Source: an uncultured bacterium (GTDB lineage Bacteria; Verrucomicrobiota; Kiritimatiellia; CAIVKH01). From it: a DNA stretch of 64,000 nt. Of this stretch, positions 16,098-24,181 are shown one piece after another. Every line of letters starts with the position of its first letter. Positions within the stretch are counted from its first letter, which is position 1. A program made the position numbers and the translations under genes. A model generated the notes under the pieces. That model made no database searches. It worked only from the letters and a program-made list of their open reading frames with translations, and was not told the DNA's origin. The stretch spans positions 51,510 through 115,509 of the forward strand of contig CAIVKH010000160.1 in assembly GCA_903906425.1 (NCBI GenBank). The letters are read 5' to 3'.

Positions 16098-18620
16098 ATG
16101 GCTACAAAAATTGCGAACGGAAAAACGGCGACGGTGGCGTGCAAAATCACGGCGGCGGAGCTGCGCGACCGGATTTTGTTCCACATCAAATACACGCGGT
16201 GCAAGGACTGGCGCACGGCGACGGACTTCGACAAGCTCGAGAGCTTTTCGCTGGCGGTGCGCGAGCTGGCGATGTCGCGGATGATCGTGACGCAGCGGCA
16301 GTATCTGGATGCGGACGTGCGGCGCGTTTATTACATGTCGATGGAATATCTGCTGGGCCGGCTGTGCGAAAACAACGTGGCGGCGCTCGGCATCACGGCG
16401 GTGGCGCGCGAGGCGCTGAAGCAGCTCGACATCGATTTCGATCACCTGATGCAACTGGAAACGGACGCGGGCCTCGGCAACGGCGGCCTCGGCCGGCTCG
16501 CGGCGTGCTTCCTCGATTCGATGGCGTCGCTCGAGCTGCCGGGCTACGGCTACGGGCTGCGCTATGAGCACGGTCTGTTCCGTCAGGAATTCGAAAACGG
16601 CTGGCAGAAGGAGCGGCCCGACGACTGGCTGAAGTTCGGCAACCCGTGGGAAATCATCCGGCCGGAATATGCGATTCCGGTGATGGTGTATGGCCGCGTG
16701 GAATCCGTTCACGCGTTCGGCGGCGTGAAGAAACCGGTGTGGGTTGACTGGCAGTTGTTCGAGGGCGTGCCCTACGACGTGCCCGTGATCGGCTACGGCG
16801 TGAACACCGTGAACATGCTGCGCCTTTGGAGCTCGCGCTCGACGGAAAGTTTCCGCCTCGAAGTTTTCAACCAAGGCGAATACGTCAAGGCAATGGAGGA
16901 AAAAAACTGGGCCGAGACGATCACGAAGGTGCTTTATCCGTCCGATCACACCTACGCGGGCAAGGAACTCCGGCTCATCCAGGAATATTTTCTCTGCACC
17001 TGCACCATCCGCGACATCATCCGCCGCTACCGCAAGGGACATTCCACGTGGGGCAAGTTCGCCGACAACTGTTGCATCCAGCTCAACGACACACATCCCG
17101 CGCTGGCCGTCGCCGAACTCATGCGATTCTTCGTGGATGAAACCGATCTGCCGTGGAACGCCGCGTGGGAAATCACCAGCAGCACCTTCGGCTACACCAA
17201 CCACACGCTGCTGCCCGAGGCGCTCGAAAAATGGCCCGTGACGCTGCTCGAAAAGGTTCTGCCGCGCCATCTGCAGATCATCTACGAAATCAACGAGCGG
17301 TTCCTCCAGCAAGTCCGCGTCCGTTATCCCGGCGACGACGGCCGCGTCCGCCGCCTTTCGATCGTCGAAGAGGGCGACACGAAACAGGTGCGCATGGCGA
17401 ATCTCGCCATCGTCGGCAGCCGGTCGGTCAACGGCGTCGCCGCGCTGCACACCGACCTGCTCAAGGAATTTGTCATTCCTGATTTCGCGAATCTGTGGCC
17501 GGAGAAGATCAACAACAAAACCAACGGCATCACGCACCGCCGCTGGCTCGATGTCTGCAACCCGAGCCTCGCCGCGCTGCTCAACGAATACATCGGCGAC
17601 TCCTGGATTCGCGACGCATCGCAGCTCGCGCAGCTCGAAAAATTCACCGACGACGATGCGTTCCTCGAAAAATTCCGCGCTGTCAAACGCGGCAACAAAG
17701 TCCGGCTCGCGAACTATGTTCAGGACCTCACCGGCGAATTCATCGACCCCGACTCGCTGTTCGACGTTCAGGTCAAGCGCCTCCACGAATACAAGCGGCA
17801 GCTTCTGAACGCGCTTCACATCATCACGCTTTACCATCGGCTCAAGGACAACCCGAAGCTCGACATCGTTCCGCGCACCTTCATCTTCGGCGCGAAGGCT
17901 GCACCGTCGTATTACATCGCCAAGGTCATCATCAAACTCATCAACTCGATGGCTCGCGTCATCAACAACGACCCCTCCGTGAACGAGCGGTTGAAAGTCG
18001 TTTATCTGCCCGACTACAGCGTCTCGCAGGCCGAGATCATCATCCCCGCCGCCGACCTGTCCGAGCAGATTTCCACCGCCGGCAAGGAAGCCAGCGGCAC
18101 CGGCAATATGAAGCTCGCGCTCAACGGCGCACTCACCATCGGCACGTGGGACGGCGCGAACATCGAGATTGCCGAGCACGTCGGCCTCGAAAATATTTTC
18201 ATTTTCGGCCACAAGGCGCACGAACTGATGGAACTTCACCGCACCGGCCGGTACAACCCGTGGGATTACTACAACCGCGACGGCGAGCTCAAACGCGTGC
18301 TCGATTCCATCCGCCGAAATGAATTCACCGACGAGGGAGAGATCTTCAAAGGCCTCTTCGAAATCCTCGTCGAGCACGGCGATTTCTATTTCCATCTCGC
18401 CGACTATCGCATGTACCTCGACGCCCACCAGCGCGTCGCCGACCTTTACCGCGACCCGCGCGAATGGTCGCGCAAGGCCGCGCTGAACGTCGCGCGCATG
18501 GGCTGGTTCTCCAGCGACCGCACCATCTCCGAATACTCCCGCGACATCTGGCATCTCACCCCGAAGCACATCGAATGCAGCGCCGACACCAGCGGCATCG
18601 AGGACATTCTCAAGCCATGA
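16098..18620 (+). CDS. glgP: Glycogen/alpha-glucan phosphorylase
   Basis: 840 residues from ATG 16098, chosen because GGGAG lies at the right distance. Upstream in-frame codons reach back into a palindrome repeat. The family pattern is complete: YYMSMEYLLGR near residue 77, GLGNGGLGRLAACFLDSMA, GYGLRYEHG, NNKTNGITHRRW, VKRLHEYKRQ, and the pyridoxal-phosphate lysine in EASGTGNMKLALNG (about residue 670) followed by GTWDGANIEI. It releases glucose 1-phosphate from glycogen in the cytoplasm. The length equals the usual size. A minus-strand open frame of over 1200 codons across this gene is a codon-usage shadow. Confidence 0.96.
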   Translation: MATKIANGKTATVACKITAAELRDRILFHIKYTRCKDWRTATDFDKLESFSLAVRELAMSRMIVTQRQYLDADVRRVYYMSMEYLLGRLCENNVAALGITAVAREALKQLDIDFDHLMQLETDAGLGNGGLGRLAACFLDSMASLELPGYGYGLRYEHGLFRQEFENGWQKERPDDWLKFGNPWEIIRPEYAIPVMVYGRVESVHAFGGVKKPVWVDWQLFEGVPYDVPVIGYGVNTVNMLRLWSSRSTESFRLEVFNQGEYVKAMEEKNWAETITKVLYPSDHTYAGKELRLIQEYFLCTCTIRDIIRRYRKGHSTWGKFADNCCIQLNDTHPALAVAELMRFFVDETDLPWNAAWEITSSTFGYTNHTLLPEALEKWPVTLLEKVLPRHLQIIYEINERFLQQVRVRYPGDDGRVRRLSIVEEGDTKQVRMANLAIVGSRSVNGVAALHTDLLKEFVIPDFANLWPEKINNKTNGITHRRWLDVCNPSLAALLNEYIGDSWIRDASQLAQLEKFTDDDAFLEKFRAVKRGNKVRLANYVQDLTGEFIDPDSLFDVQVKRLHEYKRQLLNALHIITLYHRLKDNPKLDIVPRTFIFGAKAAPSYYIAKVIIKLINSMARVINNDPSVNERLKVVYLPDYSVSQAEIIIPAADLSEQISTAGKEASGTGNMKLALNGALTIGTWDGANIEIAEHVGLENIFIFGHKAHELMELHRTGRYNPWDYYNRDGELKRVLDSIRRNEFTDEGEIFKGLFEILVEHGDFYFHLADYRMYLDAHQRVADLYRDPREWSRKAALNVARMGWFSSDRTISEYSRDIWHLTPKHIECSADTSGIEDILKP

Positions 18621-18646
18621 TCCGTTGATCCGAAATCTCAAATAAT

Positions 18647-19261
18647 ATGTACCGCTCCACCGCCTACGTCTGGTTCGACACCGAATACAGCACCCTCGAA
18701 GTCGAGAACGCCGTCCTGCTGCAAGTTGCCATGCGCATCACCGACGCCGATCTTCAACCGCTCGACCCGCTCCGCCGCGACGTGAACACGTTTGTGAGAC
18801 TCCCCGACGGTGTCGAAGTCAGCCCGTGGATCAAGGAGAACATGCCCGACATCGTCGCGCGCTGCCGCTCGGAAGACGCCGTTGAAGTCGCCGACCTCGA
18901 CGCGCAACTCGCCGCGACCATCGATCGCGTCGTCGTCGTTCCCGGCGGCGAATTCAAGCGCCGCCCGATCCTCGCCGGCAACTCCATCCACGCCGACTGG
19001 TGGCTCGCGAAAAAATTCCTCCCGCGCTTCCTCGACAAGCTCCACTACCGCCACCTCGATGTCACCGCCCTGAAAATCCAGTGGCAGGACCTCGTCCAGC
19101 AGGAAGACGAATTCGACAAAGAGCGCACCGAACTCGTCGCGCAGTTCTGCCCCGAGCCGAAGATCGATCCCGCCTCCAAACGCCACGACGCCTACTACGA
19201 CGTCCAGGCCTCCATCGCCGAGCTGAATTTTTACCGCCAGCGCCTCCTCGCCCCGCGCTGA
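18647..19261 (+). CDS. orn: Oligoribonuclease-like DEDDh 3'-5' exonuclease
   Basis: 204 residues. The exonuclease motifs are in order: WFDTEYSTLE (Exo I, Asp11 and Glu13), GNSIHADWW (Exo II, Asp), and a C-terminal HDAYYDVQASIAEL (Exo III, His and Asp) followed by FYRQR. This matches oligoribonuclease, which removes nucleotides from very short RNAs. The protein is slightly longer than the usual 180 residues. Motif I reads DTEYS instead of the common DMEMTGL, so it is a divergent member. It starts 26 bp after the glycogen phosphorylase stop. Confidence 0.8.
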   Translation: MYRSTAYVWFDTEYSTLEVENAVLLQVAMRITDADLQPLDPLRRDVNTFVRLPDGVEVSPWIKENMPDIVARCRSEDAVEVADLDAQLAATIDRVVVVPGGEFKRRPILAGNSIHADWWLAKKFLPRFLDKLHYRHLDVTALKIQWQDLVQQEDEFDKERTELVAQFCPEPKIDPASKRHDAYYDVQASIAELNFYRQRLLAPR

Positions 19262-19274
19262 CCGGCGCGCCAGT

Positions 19275-19387
19275 TTCCAATCATTGGAAAACACCGCCGC
19301 GCGAACTTCCAATGATTGGAAGAATTCCATCGCACAAACCTCCAATCATTGGAGGACTCTGAAATCCAAAGTTTCCAATCATTGGAA
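19275..19387. repeat. Four-copy palindrome array, locus 6
   Basis: Copies at 19275-19289, 19307-19321, 19340-19354 and 19373-19387, with start-to-start steps of 32, 33 and 33 bp. The third copy is CTCCAATCATTGGAG: both end bases changed together so the palindrome is preserved. The array fills the gap between the exonuclease and 3-epimerase genes. Confidence 0.97.
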
Positions 19388-19461
19388 ACTTCGTCCGCGA
19401 TGAATTCCGCGCGACCAAAGAAACTCGCGCGCGCGACGGGATGAGGATAAAAGCCGGCAGC

Positions 19462-20343
19462 ATGAAAAACGGCTTCAAATTCGGCGCACACCAGTTTCTG
19501 TGGAGCGAACGATGGACCGACGATTCGCACCGGCTGCTCGAGCACGTCCGCAAACTCGGACTCGACGGCATGGAAATTTCGCTTGGCGACGACGTTTCAT
19601 TCGCGCCGGCACCGGTGCGCAAGCGAGCGGCCGAACTCGGACTTGAATTGACTGTCGGTCCGGGCAACGCGTGGCCGATGGAATGCGACATTTCGTCGGA
19701 CGATCCCGCGCACCGCGAACGCGGCCTCGCATGGCACCGAAAAATTTTGGACCGCACCGCGGAACTTGGAGCGGCCGCTTATTGCGGCGCGATCTACGGC
19801 CATCCCGGCCGCGCGCTCCGGCGACGGCTGCCGCGCGAGGAATTCGAGCGCGTCGCGGAAAATTTGCACGCGCTCGCGGAACAAGGCGCGAAACTCGGCG
19901 TGCGCCTCGTGATCGAGCCGATGAGCCGGTTTCGCACGCACATCGTGAACACGGCGGCGCAGGCGGTCGCGCTCGTCCGCGCGGCGGATCATCGGAATTT
20001 GCTCATCAATCTCGACACCTACCACATGATCACCGAGGAACGGGATTACGCGGCTGCGATCCGCACGGCGGGCGCGAAACTCTGGGGACTTCACGCTTGC
20101 GAAAACGACCGCGGCGTTCCCGGCGGCGGACTGGTTCCGTGGCGCGATGTTCTCGCGGCGTTGCACGAAATGCAGTCCGATGCGCGCGTCATGTTCGAGA
20201 CCTACAATACCTCCGGCGATTTCGGTTTCGCGCGCGGCATTTTCCAGAACCTCTGTCCCGACGGCGATGCGTTTGTCCGGCGCGGCCTCGAATTTCTGCG
20301 TCAGGAAATTGGCCGCGTCGAAAATTCCGCCGAGTCGCGTTGA
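19462..20343 (+). CDS. D-tagatose/D-psicose 3-epimerase family protein
   Basis: 293 residues from ATG 19462; an in-frame ATG at 19441 is less likely. A xylose-isomerase-like TIM barrel with the complete ketose 3-epimerase metal site: Glu152 (IEPMSRF), Asp185 (NLDTYHM), His211 (LHACEN) and Glu246 (MFETYN). The surrounding HACENDRGVPGGG and EPMSRFRTHIVNTAAQAV segments are typical of this family, and the residue numbers agree with those I recall for the Pseudomonas enzyme. It should epimerise a ketose at C3, probably in the cytoplasm since no signal peptide is seen. It is separated from the upstream exonuclease by the four-copy array and from gatC by 55 bp. Confidence 0.88.
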   Translation: MKNGFKFGAHQFLWSERWTDDSHRLLEHVRKLGLDGMEISLGDDVSFAPAPVRKRAAELGLELTVGPGNAWPMECDISSDDPAHRERGLAWHRKILDRTAELGAAAYCGAIYGHPGRALRRRLPREEFERVAENLHALAEQGAKLGVRLVIEPMSRFRTHIVNTAAQAVALVRAADHRNLLINLDTYHMITEERDYAAAIRTAGAKLWGLHACENDRGVPGGGLVPWRDVLAALHEMQSDARVMFETYNTSGDFGFARGIFQNLCPDGDAFVRRGLEFLRQEIGRVENSAESR

Positions 20344-20362
20344 CGCGAGGCTTCCGTGTTTC

Positions 20363-20390
20363 TTGCGCCGGTTGGCCGCGCCGTTATACT
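20363..20390 (+). promoter_or_regulatory. Candidate promoter for gatC-gatA, possibly leaderless
   Basis: A -10 TATACT at 20385-20390 with a weak -35 TTGCGC at 20363-20368, spacer 16 bp. The gatC ATG at 20399 is only 8 bases after the -10 and has no ribosome site, so the transcript may be leaderless. Confidence 0.4.
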
Positions 20391-20398
20391 CCGCCGCC

Positions 20399-20698
20399 AT
20401 GTCAGCTTCAGAAGATACGGACAAAATGGACGTCGCCTACGTCGCGCACCTCGCGCGGCTTCACCTCTCCGACGACGAGTGCGCAAAATTCCAGCGGCAA
20501 CTCGATGACATTCTCGCCCACGTCAACGAACTCAAGGAAGTTGATGTCACCGGCATCGAGCCGACCGCGCACGCGATCCCGGTGAAAAATGTTTTCCGCG
20601 CCGACGAACCGCGGCGCGGCCTCGACCACGAAGCAGTCATGGCCAACGCCCCGCGCGAAAAAGCCGGCCAGTTTTTCGTTCCCAAAATTATTGAGTGA
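20399..20698 (+). CDS. gatC: Aspartyl/glutamyl-tRNA amidotransferase subunit C
   Basis: 99 residues, the normal size. Family signature: VAYVAHLARLHLSDDE near the N-terminus, FQRQLDDILAHVNELKEVDV in the middle, and IEPTAHAIPV with NVFRADEP toward the end. GatC stabilises the GatA-GatB heterotrimer that converts misacylated Glu-tRNA(Gln) or Asp-tRNA(Asn) to the amide form. It ends three bases before gatA. Several longer in-frame starts read into the epimerase gene and are rejected. Confidence 0.95.
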   Translation: MSASEDTDKMDVAYVAHLARLHLSDDECAKFQRQLDDILAHVNELKEVDVTGIEPTAHAIPVKNVFRADEPRRGLDHEAVMANAPREKAGQFFVPKIIE

Positions 20699-20701
20699 CG
20701 C

Positions 20702-22159
20702 ATGTCCGAACTCGCACGCCAGACTCTTCAAGAAACATCACGCAAGCTCGCAGCCCGCGAAATCAGTTCGGCGGCTGTCGTCGAAGCGGTGCTGTCACAA
20801 ATCGAGAAGCTCAACCTGTCGCTCAATGCCTACGTCAACGTGAATGCCGACAAGGCGCGAGCCGCCGCAAAGGCGGCTGACGAGGCGCGGGCGAAAGGTG
20901 ATTCACGGCCGCTGCTCGGCGTTCCCGTTTCGGTCAAGGATGTGCTTAACGTCAAGGGCCAGCCCTGCACCTGCGGCTCGAAAATTCTGCGCGGCTACAC
21001 GTCGCCGTACGACACGACCGCGATTGCGAAATTAAAATCGGCGGGCGCGGTGATTCTCGGTCGGACAAACATGGACGAGTTCGCGATGGGTTCGAGCAAC
21101 GAAAATTCCTGCTACGGCCCGGCGAAAAATCCGTGGGATCTCTCTCGCGTTCCCGGTGGATCGAGCGGCGGCTCCGCTGTCGCCGTCGCCGCTGACATGG
21201 CAATTGCGGCGCTCGGTTCGGACACCGGCGGATCGGTCCGGCAGCCCGCTTCGTTTTGTTCGTGCGTCGGCTTGAAGCCGTCGTACGGCCGCACTTCGCG
21301 CTACGGCCTCACCGCCTACGCTTCGTCGCTCGATCAGATCGGGCCATTCGGAAAAACCGTTGCGGATGTCGCGATGTTGCTCGGCGCGATGGCGGGCCAC
21401 GATCCGATGGATTCGACTTCGGCGAATGTTCCCGTTCCCGATTACACCGCCGCGCTGAAAACTGATTTGAAGGGAATGAAGCTCGGCTTGCCGAAGGAAT
21501 ATTTCATTGAAGGAGTTGATCGCGAGGTGGGCGAAATCGTCCGCGCGGCGATTGCGCAGTGCGAAAAACTCGGCGCGGAAATTGTCGAGGTCAGCCTGCC
21601 GCGCACGAAATATGCGATTGCGACGTATTACGTCATCGCGACGGCGGAAGCTTCGGCGAATCTCGCGCGGTTCGATGGCGTCCGCTACGGCGCGCGCGTT
21701 GACGGCGAGGATCCGATTGACATGTACGGCAAAACGCGCGCCGCAGGCTTCGGTTCGGAAGTGAAACGCCGGATCATCCTCGGCACCTACGTTCTTTCGA
21801 GCGGTTATTACGATGCCTATTACGTCCGCGCGCAAAAAGTCCGCACGCTGATTCAGCGCGAATTTTCCGAAGCGTTCACGAAATGCGACGCGCTGCTGAC
21901 GCCGGTGTCGCCGATGCCCGCGTGGAAGCTCGGCGAAAAAGCTGACGACCCGTTGCAGACATACCTCGCCGACATTTTCACCGTCACCGCGAATCTCGCC
22001 GGTATTTGCGGGATGTCGGTTCCGTGCGGATTTACCGCAGGGAAACTTCCCGTCGGTTTGCAAATTCTCGGCCCGGCGTTTCGCGAGGAAACAATTTTCC
22101 GCGTCGGGCACGCGTACGAGCAGGCGACATCGTGGCATTCGATGCGGCCGAAAATTTAG
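20702..22159 (+). CDS. gatA: Aspartyl/glutamyl-tRNA amidotransferase subunit A
   Basis: 485 residues. Amidase-signature enzyme with the full Ser-cisSer-Lys triad: Lys79 (PVSVKD), Ser154 (PGGSSGGS) and Ser178 (GSDTGGSVR). These positions equal those of well-studied GatA proteins. It releases ammonia from glutamine for transfer to the aminoacyl-tRNA bound by GatB. It follows gatC with a 3-bp gap. A palindrome pair separates it from gatB, which may therefore be a separate transcription unit. Confidence 0.97.
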   Translation: MSELARQTLQETSRKLAAREISSAAVVEAVLSQIEKLNLSLNAYVNVNADKARAAAKAADEARAKGDSRPLLGVPVSVKDVLNVKGQPCTCGSKILRGYTSPYDTTAIAKLKSAGAVILGRTNMDEFAMGSSNENSCYGPAKNPWDLSRVPGGSSGGSAVAVAADMAIAALGSDTGGSVRQPASFCSCVGLKPSYGRTSRYGLTAYASSLDQIGPFGKTVADVAMLLGAMAGHDPMDSTSANVPVPDYTAALKTDLKGMKLGLPKEYFIEGVDREVGEIVRAAIAQCEKLGAEIVEVSLPRTKYAIATYYVIATAEASANLARFDGVRYGARVDGEDPIDMYGKTRAAGFGSEVKRRIILGTYVLSSGYYDAYYVRAQKVRTLIQREFSEAFTKCDALLTPVSPMPAWKLGEKADDPLQTYLADIFTVTANLAGICGMSVPCGFTAGKLPVGLQILGPAFREETIFRVGHAYEQATSWHSMRPKI

Positions 22160-22178
22160 GAACCGGCGCGAGGAATAC

Positions 22179-22225
22179 TTCCAATGATTGGAAAAGAGCG
22201 CGAGACGGATTTCCAATGATTGGAA
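22179..22225. repeat. 32-bp-period palindrome pair, locus 7
   Basis: Exact copies at 22179-22193 and 22211-22225, both with central G. The pair lies in the 86-bp gatA-gatB gap, within what would usually be one operon. Confidence 0.96.
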
Positions 22226-22245
22226 ACGGCGAATAGGAATTGCAG

Positions 22246-23673
22246 ATGAATTTGCGAGCTGATGTTGGTCTGGAAGTTCACGTGCAACTGCGCACGCGGT
22301 CGAAAATGTTTTGCGGGTGCGCGACGAGTTCGGGCGAAGCGCCGAACACGAATGTGTGTCCGGTTTGCCTTGGCTATCCGGGCGCGCTGCCGGTGATGAA
22401 TGGCGAGGCGATCAAGCTCACGGTGATGAGCGGGCTGATGATCGGGTGCCGGATCAATCTTCGAAACAAGTTCGACCGGAAAAATTATTTTTATCCGGAT
22501 CAGGCGAAGAACTACCAGATTTCGCAGTACGACGAGCCGTTGTGCATCGGCGGGCATTTGGACATCGCGCTGGAGGACGGCACGACGAAGCGAATCGGAA
22601 TCACGCGGATTCATCTTGAAGAGGACGTGGCGAAGAACACGCATTTTCCGGATGGCAGCGGCGTGGATTTCAATCGCGGCGGAACGCCGTTGATGGAAAT
22701 CGTGACGGAGCCGGACATGGCGAACGCCGACGAGGCGATGGCATTTCTGACGAAGCTGAAACAGATTCTCGAATACGGCGGCGTGAGCGACTGCAACCTC
22801 GAAGAAGGCAATATGCGCTGCGACGTGAACAGCAGTGTGCGCGAAGAGGGCGCGGCGACGCTCGGCACGAAGGTCGAAATCAAAAACATGAACACGTTCA
22901 AGGGTGTTCATCGCGCGCTGTCCTACGAAATCCAGCGGCAGATGCGAGAGGTCTCGCGCGGCGGAACGATCATTCAGGAAACGCGACGATGGGATGACGC
23001 GGCGGGCGTGACGGAATCCATGCGAACGAAGGAGCGCGCACACGATTACCGCTATTTTCCCGAGCCGGATTTGCTGCCGGTTGAGCTGACGCAAGAGCAG
23101 GTTGATTTATGGGCGAAGTTGCTGCCGGAATTGCCGGAAGCGCGGAGGGCACGACTGGTTTCGGAATTTGGAATTCCTGAATACGATGCCGGCGTTCTTT
23201 CGGCGGATCGTCCCGTCGCGGATTTTTTCGAAGCGACGGCGAAGGCGTGCGGCAATGGCAAGGCGGCATCGAACTGGGTGATGACTGAAATTCTGCGGGT
23301 GCTTTCCGAAACGGGACAGTCGGTCGCGAATTTGAAATTCGGTCCGGCTGAACTCGCGGCGCTGATCAAACTCGTAGATTCAAAAGCGATCAACATGCCC
23401 AGCGCAAAGATCGTCTTCGCGGAGCTTCTCGAAAAAGGCGGCGATCCCGCTGCGATTGTGAAGGCGAAAGGTATGGCGCAGGTCAGCGATTCCGGCGTGA
23501 TCGAATCGTTTGCCGATCAAGCTATCGCGGCGAATCCGGGCCCGGTCGCGGATTTCAAAGGCGGCAAAGCCGCGGCGCTTCAATTCCTTGTCGGCCAGGT
23601 GATGAAGCTTTCGAAGGGCAAGGCGAATCCCGCGATGGCCCGCGAAATCCTCGAAAAGAAATTGAAGAGCTGA
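22246..23673 (+). CDS. gatB: Aspartyl/glutamyl-tRNA amidotransferase subunit B
   Basis: 475 residues from ATG 22246, preceded by AGGAA. A TTG two codons upstream is also in frame. The cradle domain has GLEVHVQLRTRSKMFCGC, PVCLGYPGALPVMN (zinc-region cysteines), RKNYFYPDQAKNYQISQYD and GTKVEIKNMNTF. The C-terminal helical and YqeY-like tail ends in FLVGQVMKLSKGKANP. It binds the misacylated tRNA and performs the kinase and amidation steps. The usual length and all expected motifs are present. Confidence 0.97.
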   Translation: MNLRADVGLEVHVQLRTRSKMFCGCATSSGEAPNTNVCPVCLGYPGALPVMNGEAIKLTVMSGLMIGCRINLRNKFDRKNYFYPDQAKNYQISQYDEPLCIGGHLDIALEDGTTKRIGITRIHLEEDVAKNTHFPDGSGVDFNRGGTPLMEIVTEPDMANADEAMAFLTKLKQILEYGGVSDCNLEEGNMRCDVNSSVREEGAATLGTKVEIKNMNTFKGVHRALSYEIQRQMREVSRGGTIIQETRRWDDAAGVTESMRTKERAHDYRYFPEPDLLPVELTQEQVDLWAKLLPELPEARRARLVSEFGIPEYDAGVLSADRPVADFFEATAKACGNGKAASNWVMTEILRVLSETGQSVANLKFGPAELAALIKLVDSKAINMPSAKIVFAELLEKGGDPAAIVKAKGMAQVSDSGVIESFADQAIAANPGPVADFKGGKAAALQFLVGQVMKLSKGKANPAMAREILEKKLKS

Positions 23674-23708
23674 ATCACAAAATTATTTGGTTTCACGCCG
23701 GCGGAAAT

Positions 23709-23755
23709 TTCCAATCATTGGAAACTGCGGTTGCGCTAACTTCCAATGATTGGAA
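23709..23755. repeat. 32-bp-period palindrome pair, locus 8
   Basis: Exact copies at 23709-23723 (central C) and 23741-23755 (central G) in the convergent gap between gatB (plus) and the phosphatase gene (minus). No other terminator is seen there. Confidence 0.96.
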
Positions 23756-23782
23756 AAGACGGTCGCGCTTCCGGCGTCGCGC

Positions 23783-24163
23783 TCAGAGGCCGGAGGATTC
23801 CTCTTCGGCGGCGGCCTGCTCAAGGTGATAGGCCTCTAAGGCGGCGGCGACATTTTCCTGCAACAGCTCGACCAGCTCGCGCTGCATGAAAATATATTCG
23901 TCGGAGATGTCGAGGTTCTCGATGGGCGGCAGTTCGTCAAGATGACCGAATGCGGCTTGCAGACGTCTGACATGCTTGCGCTCCATCGCGAGCACCAGAT
24001 CGGCCCAGCGCAAATCGTCCTCGGTAATCCTTCGCTTGCTCGTGTCAGCAATTCCGACGGCCCGCGCGCGCATCCGCGGGTCGTGCAGGAAAACGCGCTC
24101 GGCGGTCGGGCTGCGCCGGTTGTTGCGGCCGCAGACGAAAAGAACACGGATGGATTTTGGCAT
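23783..24163 (-). CDS. Small low-molecular-weight protein-tyrosine-phosphatase-like protein
   Basis: 126 residues from ATG 24163. A GTG at 24181 would overlap the upstream gene. The P-loop FVCGRNNRRSPTAE gives Cys12-X5-Arg18-Ser19, the LMW phosphatase signature. WADLVLAMERKHVRRL and LDISDEYIFM, with acidic residues in the general-acid region, match the short (about 105-residue) single-domain branch of the family. A Glu/Ala-rich tail of about 20 residues is added. It probably dephosphorylates tyrosine or a related phosphoester in the cytoplasm. It lies 18 bp downstream of the giant membrane protein and may be the last gene of the sigma-factor locus. Confidence 0.82.
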   Translation of the reverse strand: MPKSIRVLFVCGRNNRRSPTAERVFLHDPRMRARAVGIADTSKRRITEDDLRWADLVLAMERKHVRRLQAAFGHLDELPPIENLDISDEYIFMQRELVELLQENVAAALEAYHLEQAAAEEESSGL

Positions 24164-24181
24164 GGTGCAGCTTCTGTACAC

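Noticed and set aside
15033..18641. Minus-strand open frame of 1202 codons across three plus-strand genes
   Set aside because: The plus strand encodes unmistakable PHP phosphoesterase and glycogen phosphorylase proteins. The antisense product is Val/Phe/Asp-rich with no recognisable domain, an effect of high-GC codon usage.
19275..19387. CRISPR-like appearance of the four-copy array
   Set aside because: Units are 15 bp, linkers 17-18 bp, only four copies, and no cas genes; the same unit is scattered at 20 other loci.
23709..23755. Rho-independent terminator at the convergent gatB gap
   Set aside because: A single copy gives only a weak 6-bp A/U-rich stem and no T-run follows on either strand.
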